Part shown: positions 55,400-64,000 of the stretch, piece after piece
Layout of the letters: every line of letters begins with the position of its first letter
How positions within the stretch are numbered: position 1 is the stretch's first letter
DNA from: AVCC01 sp041736255
GTDB taxonomy: Bacteria; Pseudomonadota; Gammaproteobacteria; Burkholderiales; Burkholderiaceae_D
Direction of reading: 5' to 3'
Length of the DNA stretch: 64,000 nt
Assembly (NCBI GenBank): GCA_041736255.1
Contig: JBGSTZ010000172.1
Span: 1-64,000 of the forward strand
The notes under the pieces: model-generated
Told to the model about the DNA's origin: nothing
Seen by the model: the letters and a program-made list of their open reading frames with translations, nothing else
The model's database searches: none
Program-made: the position numbers and the translations under genes

Positions 55400-55452
55400 A
55401 TGCGGTCAGATAAATGCGTTCAGGTAAATGCTGTCAAATAAATGCGGTCGGA
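55397..55452 (+). repeat. Four tandem 14-bp repeats between jetA and jetB
   Basis: TAAATGCGGTCAGA at 55397 and variants at 55411, 55425 and 55439, followed by a partial unit TAAATACA. The first TAA is the jetA stop. Each unit carries TAAATG, i.e. a stop and a start codon together. Period is exactly 14 bases, not a multiple of three. Confidence 0.8.
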
Positions 55453-55471
55453 TAAATACAATGGGGTGCAA

Positions 55472-56119
55472 ATGGCAGAGCAGGAACTTGAAAATGCCGC
55501 AACCACGAATGACTTATCGGTACTGGTCATCCAGTTGCTCAAAGGCGTGATTTACCAGGAAGCGGACGCCAGCCTCTGGAAGTCCTTGCTCGAACTGCAA
55601 GCGCGGGTGCGCGACTACGTGGCGGTATTGGGGCTGGAACTGGCGCTGGACGAGGCGGAGGGCTATGCTTTTCTGCACGCGCGCACTGAAAACGAAGACG
55701 ACGCAGCGCCCAAGCTGCCGCGCTTGGTGGCGCGGCGTCCGCTGTCGTTTCCAGTGAGCTTGCTGCTGGCGCTGCTGCGCAAGAAGCTGGCCGAATTCGA
55801 CGCCAGCGGTGGCGACACGCGGCTCGTTCTCAGCCGCGATGAAATCGTCGAGCTGATTCGGGTATTTCTGCCTGACAGCAGCAACGAGGCCAGGCTGATC
55901 GACCAGATCGAGACCCATCTCAACAAAATCGTAGAGCTTGGATTTCTGCGCAAGCTTAAACCTGGCGTCGCGCAGCAGCAAAAACAAGCCGGCGCGTTCG
56001 AAGTGCGCCGCATCATCAAGGCTTTCGTCGACGCCCAGTGGCTGGCGGAGTTCGATGCGCGACTGGCTGCGTATCAGGCACAGTCAGGGGCAACAAGCGG
56101 GGGCATTACCGATGAATGA
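55472..56119 (+). CDS. jetB: JetB, Wadjet subunit (DUF4194)
   Basis: 215 residues starting MAEQELENAATTNDLSVLVI; ATG 55442 is a possible earlier start inside the tandem repeats. The core (GVIYQEADASLWKSLLELQA, VRDYVAVLGLELALDEAEGY, LPRLVARRPLSFPVSLLLAL) and TRLVLSRDEIVELIRVFLPD is the DUF4194 winged-helix pattern of JetB (MukE-like). The last eight bases overlap the jetC start (GATGAATGA), so expression is coupled. It binds the JetA kleisin. Confidence 0.92.
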   Translation: MAEQELENAATTNDLSVLVIQLLKGVIYQEADASLWKSLLELQARVRDYVAVLGLELALDEAEGYAFLHARTENEDDAAPKLPRLVARRPLSFPVSLLLALLRKKLAEFDASGGDTRLVLSRDEIVELIRVFLPDSSNEARLIDQIETHLNKIVELGFLRKLKPGVAQQQKQAGAFEVRRIIKAFVDAQWLAEFDARLAAYQAQSGATSGGITDE

Positions 56120-59100
56120 CATGCAAACCCTGGACATGGATTTTGTCGCCGACGATGCTCTCTCGGGCTTTCGTCTGCAGCGGCTGGAAGTGTTTAACTG
56201 GGGCACCTTCGATGGTCGCGTGTGGGCGCTCAATCCGAATGGCAATAACGCCTTGCTCACCGGCGACATCGGTTCCGGCAAATCGACGCTGGTGGACGCC
56301 GTCACCACGCTGCTGGTGCCGGCGCACCGCATCGCCTACAACAAGGCCGCCGGCGCCGACAGCCGCGAACGCTCACTGCGTTCCTACGTGCTGGGGCATT
56401 ACAAGTCAGAGCGCAATGAGGTGAGCGGGACTGCCAAACCGGTGGCGCTGCGCGACCACAACAATTATTCGGTGATCCTGGGGGTGTTTCATAACGCAGG
56501 CTACGACCAGACGGTAACGCTGGCGCAGGTGTTCTGGATGAAGGATGCGCAAGGGCAGCCGGCGCGCTTCTTTGTCGGCGCCGAACGCGCATTATCGATT
56601 GCGGCAGATTTCGCCCATTTCGGCACGGATATTAGCGCACTGCGCAGGAAATTGCGGGCGTCGGATGTGGAAATATTTGACAGCTTTCCGCCCTACGGTT
56701 CCTGGTTCCGGCGTCGCTTCGGCATCGACAATGAACAGGCGCTGGAGCTGTTTCATCAAACGGTGTCGATGAAGTCGGTCGGTAACCTGACCGACTTCGT
56801 GCGCAGCCACATGCTCGAACCGTTTGAGGTGGCGTCCCGCATCACGGCCCTGATCTGCCACTTCGATGACCTGAGCCGGGCGCACGAGGCCGTGCTGAAG
56901 GCCAAACGGCAAGTGGAATTGTTGTCGCCGCTGGTTGCCGACTGCGCGCGCCATGCTTCTCTGGTGGCACAGGCAGAATCATTTCGCGCCTGCCGCGAGG
57001 CACTCAGACCTTACTGGGCGGGACTGAAGCGCGCCTTACTGGAGAGCCGTATCGCCAACCTTGCGGATGAAGGGGAGCGGCAAAATGCCCAGGTCAGGCA
57101 GCTTGAAGCGCGCCGCGACACGCAACGCGTGATTGAAGCCGACCTCAAACGCAGCATTGCCGACAATGGCGGCGACCGCCTGGAAAGACTGTCAGTCGAA
57201 ATACGCAACAAGGATGCGGAGCGCCAGGCGCGTGAACGCAAGGCACAGCGTTACGCCGAACTGGTGCGCGCTGCCGGCGAAAGCCCATCCGCCGATGCGT
57301 CCGGTTTTGTTGGCCAGCGACAGCATTTTTCTGCCCTGGCCGAAGCAGCACGGGAACAGGATGCCAGCCTGCAAAACGATCTGACCGAGCACGGTATGAC
57401 CTTGCGTCAGGGCAAACTGGAACATGACGCGCTGTGCGCCGAAATCCGCAGCCTGAAAGCCCGGCGCAGCAACATTCCCGCCGAACAGGTTGCCATGCGG
57501 GCCGCGTTGTGCAAAGCGCTCGATTTGCCTGAGGCGGAGATGCCGTTTGCCGGCGAGTTGCTGCAAGTGCGGGACGAAGAGCGCGACTGGGAAGGCGCAG
57601 CCGAACGGCTATTGCGCAACTTCGGCTTATCGCTGCTGGTGCCGGACGCGCATTACGCAGCGGTGGCGGAATGGGTTGATCGAACCCAACTCAGAGGACG
57701 GCTGGTGTATTTCCGCATCCGCCCGGGTACTCGCGCCGAACTGCCCGGCCTGCACCGGGATTCACTGGCGCGCAAGCTATCCATCAAGCCCGATTCGCCG
57801 TTCTACGGTTGGCTCGAACGTGAGACGACGCACCGTTTCGACCTGGCCTGCTGCGCGACCCAGGAGCAGTTCCGCCGCGAGACCCGCGCCATCACCCGCT
57901 CGGGTCAGATCAAGGCAACCGGCGAGCGGCACGAGAAGGACGACCGGCATCGGCTCGATGACCGCAGTCGCTTTGTTCTGGGCTGGAGCAACACGGCCAA
58001 GGTCGCCGCGCTCGAAACCAATGGCAGAAAGCTGGAGATTGACCTGGGCGAATTGGGCAGGCGTATTGGCAAGATCCAGGCCGGGCAGAACCTGCTCAAG
58101 GAGCGCCTCACTGCGCTGTCCAAGCTCGACGAATACACGGACTTCCGGGAACTCGACTGGCAATCTCTTGCACTGGATGTGGCGCAACTGAGCGACGAAA
58201 AACAGAAGCTGGAATCTGCTTCCGACGTACTCCAGCAACTGAGCAAAAGGCTGAATGTGGTCGCTGCGGTATTGCTGGAAACAGACACGCAACTTGAACA
58301 GCACAAGGACAAACGTTCGAAAGCCGAACAGAAAAAGTTCGATGCGGAAAGCCAGCGCGCGCAAGCTCAAGCGGTACTGGATGAACCGGCCACGACGGCC
58401 CACGCCGCGCATTTCGAGCAGCTCGACAGCGTGCGCAGCGAAGCACTGGGCGAACTTCAACTCACGGTCGAATCCTGCGACAACCGCGAGCGCGAGATGC
58501 GCGACTGGCTGCAAAAGCAGATCGACAACGAAAGCAGGAAAGTCAACGCCGTGGGCGAGCGGATCATCAAGGCGATGAGTTCTTACAAGGAGGAATTCAA
58601 ACTGGAGACGTCGGAAGTCGATGCCAACATTGACGCTGCTTTTGAATACCGCAGCATGCTCGATGCCGTGCAAGCCGACAACCTGCCGCGCTTCGAGGCG
58701 CGCTTCAAGGAATTGCTGAACGAAAACACCATCCGCGAAGTGGCCAACTTCCAGTCGCAGTTGGCGCGCGAACGCGAAACCATCAAGGAGCGGATCGCGC
58801 GCATCAACGACTCGCTGACCAAAATCGACTACAACCCCGGCCGCTACATCGTGCTGGAAGCGCAACCGACGCCGGATGCCGACATCCGCGATTTTCAGTA
58901 CGAGTTGCGCACCTGTACCGAAGGCGCACTGACCGGCTCGGACGATGTCCAGTATTCCGAGGCCAAATTTCTGCAGGTCAAACGGATCATCGAGCGCTTT
59001 CGCGGACGCGATGGCTTGTCCGAGCAAGACCGTCGCTGGACTGCCAAGGTCACCGATGTGCGGCACTGGTTCGTGTTTGCCGCCAGCGAGCGCTGGCGCG

Positions 59101-59485
59101 AGGACGACAGTGAACACGAGCATTACTCGGATTCGGGCGGCAGTCGGGCGGCCAGAAAGAGAAACTGGCCTACACCATTCTGGCTGCCAGCCTGGCCTAT
59201 CAGTTCGGCCTGGAATGGGGTGCTCTGCGTTCCCGCTCCTTCCGTTTCGTGGTCATCGACGAGGCATTTGGGCGCGGCTCGGACGATTCGGCGCAATACG
59301 GCCTGCGCTTGTTTGCCCAACTCAACCTGCAGCTGCTGATCGTCACGCCGCTGCAAAAAATCCACATCATCGAACCCTTCGTTTCCAGCGTCGGGTTTGT
59401 CCACAACGAAGATGGCCGCGCCTCCCGGCTGCGCAATCTCTCGATTGAAGAATACCGCGCCGAGAAAGCAAGGATGGTCGGATGA
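56112..59485 (+). pseudogene. jetC: jetC (SMC-like ATPase of Wadjet) with a one-base deletion
   Basis: About 1124 codons. N-terminal FRLQRLEVFNWGTFDGRVWA and Walker A LLTGDIGSGKSTLVDA (near residue 53), a long coiled coil (residues ~320-900), and the C-terminal ABC half with DEAFGRGSDDS (Walker B/D-loop, 59258-59300). The frame from 56112 would end at 59339 in nonsense. Restoring one A near 59142 (GGC-GGC-AG-TCG to GGC-GGC-AAG-TCG) gives SGGKSGGQKEKLAYTILAAS, the ABC signature motif, and joins the tail ending at 59485. JetC is the MukB-like motor of Wadjet. The break kills the protein unless it is a sequencing error. Confidence 0.9.
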
Positions 59486-60675
59486 GCTGGACCACTCCGC
59501 TCGACCTGCGTGCCCAGGTGCAAAAGCTGTGGGAGCGGGGCGAATTGCTGGCCAGCCTGGTTACTGGCGAGCCGATTTTCCCGAAGCGTTTGGCGCTCAG
59601 GAGCCCGACTTCGGCGGAGATGGCGGAGCGCTTCGATGCGGTACGCGCCTGGATCGCCGCGCTGCGATTGATGCCGCACTGCCGGGTGCAGATGCGGGAG
59701 TTCAGGCACCGCGTGTTCGGCGCCAACGCGGTGCCGCAGGAGGTGTGGCTCGATAGCGTCGATGATGCCCTGGCGCTGATCGGTAAGCAACGCGATGTCG
59801 CGCGCTTCGCTGCGTTAATCGAGCTCACACGCAGGCGACAGCCGCGTCTGCTGGACTGGCTGGCCAGGCGGCCGCTGCGCGCGCTGGAACTGGCCGCCGA
59901 GTGGGGCCGGCTGCTCGATATCGTCGCCTGGCTTGAGAAGCATCCGCGTCCCGGCGTCTACCTGCGGCAAGTCGACATCCCGGGCGTACACAGCAAATTC
60001 ATCGAAGCCCATCGCGGCGTGCTCGTCGAACTGCTGGACAGCATCTTGCCGCACGAGAACATTGATCCGGCCGCAGCCGGCACCGGCCAGTTCGCCCGAC
60101 GTTACGGATTTCGCGACAAGCCGCTGCGCATCCGCTTGCGCATGTTCGATCCGGAGTACGCCCTGTTGCCGGACGCCCCGATACAGGACATCACCCTCGA
60201 TGCTGAAAGTTTTGCCCGACTCAAGCCTGATGTCGAACGTGTTTTCATCACCGAGAACGAGGTCAACTTCCTGGCCTTTCCGCTGCTCCGGGACAGCCTG
60301 ATCTTGTTCGGCGCCGGATACGGTTTCGAGATGTTGCGCAAAGCCGAATGGCTGGCGCGCCGTCCGATACATTACTGGGGTGATATCGACACGCACGGCT
60401 TTGCGATCCTGGATCAGCTCCGCAGCCAGTTCGGGCATGTGGAATCATTCCTGATGGACCGCGCCACCCTGCTTGCATTTGAACCGCAGTGGGGCGAGGA
60501 AGAGAAACAGACGCTGCGCGACTTGCCCAGACTGAATTCCGATGAAAAAGCACTCTTTGATGCTTTGCGGGATAACCAAATCCGCAAGAACCTGCGTCTT
60601 GAGCAAGAAAGGATAGGTTTCGGCTGGGTGGAATCTGCCTTATCGGCGCTGCGGCGGATTCAAAAGAGTTTCTGA
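59482..60675 (+). CDS. jetD: JetD, Wadjet nuclease (DUF3322/DUF2220, TOPRIM)
   Basis: 397 residues. The N-terminal DUF3322 part (LRAQVQKLWERGELLASLVT; FPKRLALRSPTSAEMAERF) is followed by the DUF2220 TOPRIM nuclease with FITENEVNFLAFPLLRDSLI (metal Glu) and YWGDIDTHGFAILDQLRSQF (DxD). JetD cleaves DNA topologically trapped by the JetABC complex. It overlaps the end of jetC by four bases (ATGA) and ends 64 bases before the convergent Mut7-C gene. It is intact, while jetC upstream is frameshifted. Confidence 0.93.
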   Translation: MSWTTPLDLRAQVQKLWERGELLASLVTGEPIFPKRLALRSPTSAEMAERFDAVRAWIAALRLMPHCRVQMREFRHRVFGANAVPQEVWLDSVDDALALIGKQRDVARFAALIELTRRRQPRLLDWLARRPLRALELAAEWGRLLDIVAWLEKHPRPGVYLRQVDIPGVHSKFIEAHRGVLVELLDSILPHENIDPAAAGTGQFARRYGFRDKPLRIRLRMFDPEYALLPDAPIQDITLDAESFARLKPDVERVFITENEVNFLAFPLLRDSLILFGAGYGFEMLRKAEWLARRPIHYWGDIDTHGFAILDQLRSQFGHVESFLMDRATLLAFEPQWGEEEKQTLRDLPRLNSDEKALFDALRDNQIRKNLRLEQERIGFGWVESALSALRRIQKSF

Positions 60676-60738
60676 AGCTGCGCGAAACCCCGCTTGCGAG
60701 GCCAGCCGGTCCAGGCGGGATTGAGAATTTCGCCCTGG

Positions 60739-61482
60739 TCAGCGCGGCAGCACGATGTCATCCAGCAAGGCGCGCATGCGCTGCCAGTGCGAACCTTGCC
60801 AAAATACGCGGCGGCAGACATCGCATGTGCTGAAATTGTCATAAAATTCGCGCGTTTTCGGAGGAATTCGCTGCAGCACCAGCACCTTGTCGATCGCTTG
60901 CAATCGTGTGTTGCAATGCAGACATAGCGTGAAAGGCTGCGCGCTGCGCGCCAGATCCAGGCGCTCGAACAGTTCGCGCAGTTGCTGCGCCGGCTTTTGC
61001 GCATGCAGGAAGCAGCCGTGCGTGATCGAGCGGCGCTTGAGCAGATCGCGATCGCGGGTGAGCACGACTCGGCCCTGGCGGGCGGCGATGATTGCAATTT
61101 CGCTGTCGTCGAAGTTGTTGTCGTAAAGCGTATCAAAACCAGCCATGCGCAGCAGACGCGCCAGTCCGCCCAGATGGGCATCGGCGACGAAGCGCGTGAT
61201 CCGCAGCGGAGTGTCGCGCACCCGCAGCAAGGGGCTGACGTCGAATGTCTCGAACTTCGGGTAAACCGCGACCCGGTCGCCCTCCTCCAGCATTCGCGTA
61301 AAACCGACCGACTCGCCGTTGACCAGCACCAGCTCGACTTCGGTGTGCGGGACACCGAGCGCTTCGATCATGTGCTTGACCGTTGCCGACTGCGCACACG
61401 GGCTATCGAAAGCATGCCAGCGCCGCCCGGGAGCCAGAAACTCGTTCAATTCTGCATAGAAACGGAAGTTTGCAGTGACCAT
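60739..61482 (-). CDS. Mut7-C RNase-domain protein with ubiquitin-like N-terminus
   Basis: 247 residues from ATG 61482 (MVTANFRFYAELNEFLAPGR). The N-terminal ~80 residues are the beta-grasp ub-Mut7C domain, and RFVADAHLGGLARLLRMAGF with DTLYDNNFDDSEI and GRVVLTRDRDLLKRRSI is the PIN-like Mut7-C nuclease core with its Asp residues. The C-terminal zinc ribbon shows CLHCNTRL and CDVCRRVFWQGSHW. It is a common proteobacterial protein of unknown substrate. It is convergent with jetD. An in-frame TTG at 61518 is an alternative start. Confidence 0.9.
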   Translation of the reverse strand: MVTANFRFYAELNEFLAPGRRWHAFDSPCAQSATVKHMIEALGVPHTEVELVLVNGESVGFTRMLEEGDRVAVYPKFETFDVSPLLRVRDTPLRITRFVADAHLGGLARLLRMAGFDTLYDNNFDDSEIAIIAARQGRVVLTRDRDLLKRRSITHGCFLHAQKPAQQLRELFERLDLARSAQPFTLCLHCNTRLQAIDKVLVLQRIPPKTREFYDNFSTCDVCRRVFWQGSHWQRMRALLDDIVLPR

Positions 61483-61684
61483 AGTGCCATCATGGAATGT
61501 CAATAAACCATTCGACAATCATAGTGCGCCGGCAAAAAAACGGTGCAAATTGTGCAAATGATTCCTTGTTTTGCAATACGGAGGATTTCAGGATAATGCC
61601 GGCCATGGCATCCGGCGAATTCAGATCGCAGCGGGGTTGGCAACTGCTAATATAAATATAGACATATAGGACATCATCCTAAGT

Positions 61685-62260
61685 ATGAAACTGAGCGTAT
61701 GGGCCGAACTTCAGGGCATCAGTTACAAAACCGCATGGCGCATGTGGAAAGCTGGGACGATGCCTGTCCGATGTGAGCAATTGCCAACAGGTACTGTTGT
61801 GGTGCATGCCGAGTCACGGGCATGCGGAGTGGCACTTTACGCCCGCGTTTCCAGCGCAGACCAAAAGAATGATCTTGATCGACAATTGGTGCGATTGACG
61901 GAATATGCGATCAGCAATAAATTGGTCATCGTCGATGCCGTCAAAGAAATTGGATCTGGTTTGAACGGGCACCGGAAGAGCATGCTGCGCTTGTTGCAAA
62001 ATCCACAGGTGCAGGTCATTTTGGTCGAGCACCGTGAACGGCTGACGCGGTTCGGTTTCGAGTACGTCGAGGCGGCACTGGCGGCGCAGAACAGGCGCAT
62101 CATGGTCATTGATCCGGAAGAAATGAAAGACGACATCGTGCGCGACATGACGGAAGTGCTCACGTCGATGTGCGCCAGGCTCTATGGCAAACGGTCAGCA
62201 CAGCGCCGCACAGAAAAAGCGATGGCAGCGCTGCAGGGAAGCGCGTTGGCACAGCACTGA
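61685..62260 (+). CDS. tnpA: IS607 serine transposase TnpA
   Basis: 191 residues. A MerR-like helix-turn-helix (KLSVWAELQGISYKTAWRMW) is followed by the resolvase domain with GVALYARVSSADQKNDLDRQ (nucleophile Ser in RVSS) and GSGLNGHRKSMLRLLQNPQV, then ILVEHRERLTRFGFEYVEAA. This is the inverted order (DNA-binding domain first) typical of IS607 TnpA. AAGT and a weak GGAC site precede ATG. The C-terminal tail merges into the tnpB remnant, which overlaps in another frame. Confidence 0.93.
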   Translation: MKLSVWAELQGISYKTAWRMWKAGTMPVRCEQLPTGTVVVHAESRACGVALYARVSSADQKNDLDRQLVRLTEYAISNKLVIVDAVKEIGSGLNGHRKSMLRLLQNPQVQVILVEHRERLTRFGFEYVEAALAAQNRRIMVIDPEEMKDDIVRDMTEVLTSMCARLYGKRSAQRRTEKAMAALQGSALAQH

Positions 62261-63123
62261 GCTATCGCTTCGTGCGGGACAGCGCAGGTGACAACGCAGG
62301 CAATAACAAAGGTTGGCGGGTCTTCGTGAGCGTCGAAGCACAGCCGGTGGCGCAAGTGTCGCGCAAGGACCTGGGCGCAATTGGCGTCGACATCAACGCG
62401 GACCATTTGGCGGTGTCGGAAACGGACCGCTTTGGCAACCTGATTTGCACCAGGCGCATTGCTCTGGTCACCTACGGTAAAACGACAGATCAAGCCAAAG
62501 CCATCATTGGTGATGCAGCCGTTTCGATTTGCAAGCAGGCGCAGGCGGCCTGTAAGCCGATCATCATGGAAGCTCTGAGTTTTCAGAAGAAGAAAGCCGA
62601 GCTGGAAGCGGTCAAGTCGAAGCAGGCGCGGCTGCTTTCTTCCTTCTCCTGCAACAAGGTAATTTCGTCGATCAAGGCCGCAGCATTTCGGGCCGGGGTG
62701 GAAGTAATTGAAGTCAGTCCGGCCTATACGTCGGTGATCGGCGCTGTGAATTACGCCCAGATCAAAGGTATTTCAACACATCAGGGCGCAGCGTATGCTA
62801 TCGCCCGTCGAGGATTGGGACTCTCTGAGCGTCCGGCCGTGCGGGAGGCTATTGTGCCTGTCCGCGGGGGCGGCCATGTCACCTTCGCCCTACCTGTAAG
62901 GAATCGGGCAAAGCATGTATGGTCGTTCTGGTCGAACGTAAGGACGAGACTCAAAGCGGCGCATGTAGCGCATTTCCAGTGCAGAACGGTTAAAACCGCT
63001 TCGCCACCTCCGCCGCCCGTAAGGCCGGCAGAGTGTCCTATCTGGAACTCCACGGTGCGATCCCGTGGCGCGAATCGTTCTCAGCACTGTTCGGAGAACG
63101 TCTGGCCAGATGTGCCATTTTAG
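62261..63123 (+). pseudogene. tnpB: TnpB-family protein, N-terminus deleted
   Basis: The frame holding the text continues from upstream of 62261 (inside tnpA, where the codons make no TnpB sense). LSYRFVRDSAGDNAG, then GWRVFVSVEAQPVAQVSRKD and GAIGVDINADHLAVSETDRF (RuvC-I Asp), then PIIMEALSFQKKKAELEAVK (RuvC-II Glu), and NPAYTS-like SPAYTSVIGAVNYAQIKGIS, HQGAAYAIARRGLGLSERPA. TnpB homologues are RNA-guided nucleases of 350-450 residues; this copy lacks roughly the first 150-200 residues, so it is probably inactive. No zinc finger is visible and the third acidic residue is replaced by His in this subfamily. Confidence 0.85.
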
Positions 63124-63195
63124 TAATGGAATATTTGGCTATGGATTTAGGAACGGTGCGCTGGCTGGCAACAATTAATCAAACGAGGTGCAGTA

Positions 63196-64000
63196 ATGGA
63201 TTCCGTAAAAACCGCAACAAATACTTCATCAGCAGCGCCGCAGAACGCAGAGCGCACAGAACATCAGCATCCGGATGACTATGCATTACTGCGTCTGATT
63301 CTGATCGACTCCCTGAGCCCGGGCCGGATCGTCGAACTGCCGGTGGATGGCGGCGCGGTGTTGACCGGGCGCAACGGGCGCGGCAAGACCTCGGTGTTGC
63401 AGCTGTTGTTGCTTTTTTATGGCGAAAGTCCGAACCGGATCGTCACTGCCGAGGCTGGTCGCGACACTTTCGTCGGCTACTATTTGCCGCGCACCACGTC
63501 CTATATCGCCTTCGAATATCAGCGCCCCGGCGGCTACAAGCGCATGGTGATTGCCCATGCAGACCGCGCCGGAGAGCGTGTGCTGTATCGCTTCGTGCGC
63601 CACGGGTTCGAGCTCACGCAGTTCATCCAGGCCGACGGCGAGTTCGTGCCGACGATCAATCTTGCCAAGCATCTCAGGCTGAAAGAGTACGCGTTTTCCG
63701 AGAGACAGATCGAATCCCAGACCGAATATCGCCACATCATCCAGGGCATACCGAGCAACACCACGGACAAGCAGCACCTGCGCTATTTGCGCGAACTGAC
63801 GCAGGAATATGCGTTCACGTCAGCCAAGCAGCCGTTGCGCCAGATCGAGAAAATCGTCAGCGGCATGTTCCGTCGCAAAACCAACTTCGACGATTTGCAA
63901 AGCATGGTGATCGACTGTGTCGCCGATGAAGTGGCATCCCATTCGATTTCCGGCGACCGGCGCAAAATCGAAGACTGGCCGAAGGGCTACAAAGCCTATA
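63196..64000 (+). CDS. SMC/RecN-like ATPase, N-terminal part (partial, runs off the window)
   Basis: 268 residues visible, with AACGAGG nine bases upstream. After a polar leader, YALLRLILIDSLSPGRIVEL and LTGRNGRGKTSVLQLLLLFY give the Walker A GRNGRGKT near residue 60. Then YYLPRTTSYIAFEYQRPGGY and RQIESQTEYRHIIQGIPSNT. This is the N-terminal head of a long coiled-coil ABC ATPase of SMC/SbcC/MukB type (DUF3584-like). The other half is outside the window. It follows a Wadjet operon and an IS, so a second defence ATPase is possible. Confidence 0.8.
   Translation, partial: MDSVKTATNTSSAAPQNAERTEHQHPDDYALLRLILIDSLSPGRIVELPVDGGAVLTGRNGRGKTSVLQLLLLFYGESPNRIVTAEAGRDTFVGYYLPRTTSYIAFEYQRPGGYKRMVIAHADRAGERVLYRFVRHGFELTQFIQADGEFVPTINLAKHLRLKEYAFSERQIESQTEYRHIIQGIPSNTTDKQHLRYLRELTQEYAFTSAKQPLRQIEKIVSGMFRRKTNFDDLQSMVIDCVADEVASHSISGDRRKIEDWPKGYKAY

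Larger units (their letters stand above)
61685..63123 (+). mobile_element. IS607-family element with truncated tnpB
   Basis: tnpA (serine transposase) followed by a tnpB lacking its 5' part. Ends could not be fixed: IS607 elements have no inverted repeats and no reliable target duplication. The element lies between the Mut7-C gene and the SMC-like gene at the right edge. Confidence 0.85.

Noticed and set aside
57777..59123. A 448-codon minus-strand frame inside jetC
   Set aside because: Shadow of the GC-rich jetC frame; Val/Phe/Arg-rich text typical of antisense reading.
1..64000. CRISPR arrays and tRNA genes
   Set aside because: No regularly spaced identical repeats with unique spacers and no cloverleaf other than the tRNA-like end of tmRNA were noticed by eye.

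Overview
The window reads as a piece of a betaproteobacterial chromosome, probably Burkholderiales and perhaps Oxalobacteraceae. The tmRNA on the minus strand encodes the tag ANDNSYALAA, close to the ANDERFALAA type of that class. An imuA-imuB-dnaE2 cassette, a RsxA/CnrR-type ECF sigma locus and an ub-Mut7-C protein fit the same group. The genus is an inference only.

Layout. (1) 1-9.9 kb: the end of imuA, then imuB and dnaE2 (SOS mutasome); a broken SUI1/YciH gene; a divergent lysR / YbfB-type MFS pair followed by a nitronate monooxygenase; and a YedK/HMCES-type SRAP protein. (2) 9.9-17.6 kb: a mobile-element graveyard with two IS1595-family copies (one a relic, one frameshifted) bracketing a HigB/HigA toxin-antitoxin pair, a secreted PLD nuclease, several decayed genes (including an HNH nuclease broken into three frames) and a two-gene unit of unknown function. 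(3) 17.9-24.4 kb: a MORC-type restriction locus. A C5-cytosine methyltransferase and Vsr lie on the plus strand, converging on a minus-strand operon of SNF2 ATPase, EcoRII-N-domain protein, GHKL (MORC/MutL-like) ATPase and HNH nuclease. (4) 25.6-31.9 kb: a tightly overlapping plus-strand operon of a DUF6361-like protein, a double-HKD PLD-like protein and a 1089-residue superfamily II helicase, probably a second defence system. (5) 32-38 kb: mostly orphan genes, with an IHF-alpha-like protein, an alpha-solenoid protein and a P-loop kinase.

(6) 39-47.7 kb: mobility region. It holds AT-rich direct repeats, an IncQ-like repA-repC module with about 20-bp iterons lying partly inside the 3' end of repC, an XRE regulator with a perfect 20-bp operator-like palindrome, a large serine recombinase, a 164-bp MITE with a 4-bp target duplication, and a lone GmtX gene directly beside the 3' end of ssrA, a classical integration site. 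(7) 48.3-53.4 kb: ordinary chromosomal genes (ECF sigma, anti-sigma, CnrR/RsxA-like sensor, DUF6064, aldo/keto reductase, YdjM-like membrane protein). (8) 53.9-60.7 kb: a complete Wadjet (jetABCD) anti-plasmid locus whose jetC has a one-base deletion in the ABC signature motif, followed by an ub-Mut7-C gene. (9) 61.7-64 kb: an IS607 element with a 5'-truncated tnpB, and the start of another SMC/RecN-like ATPase that runs off the window.

Overall this is a defence and mobility island built against ssrA. The most interesting candidates are the MORC/EcoRII-N/SNF2/HNH locus with its neighbouring DUF6361-PLD-helicase operon, and the plasmid-like replication module that faces a Wadjet system which appears broken.
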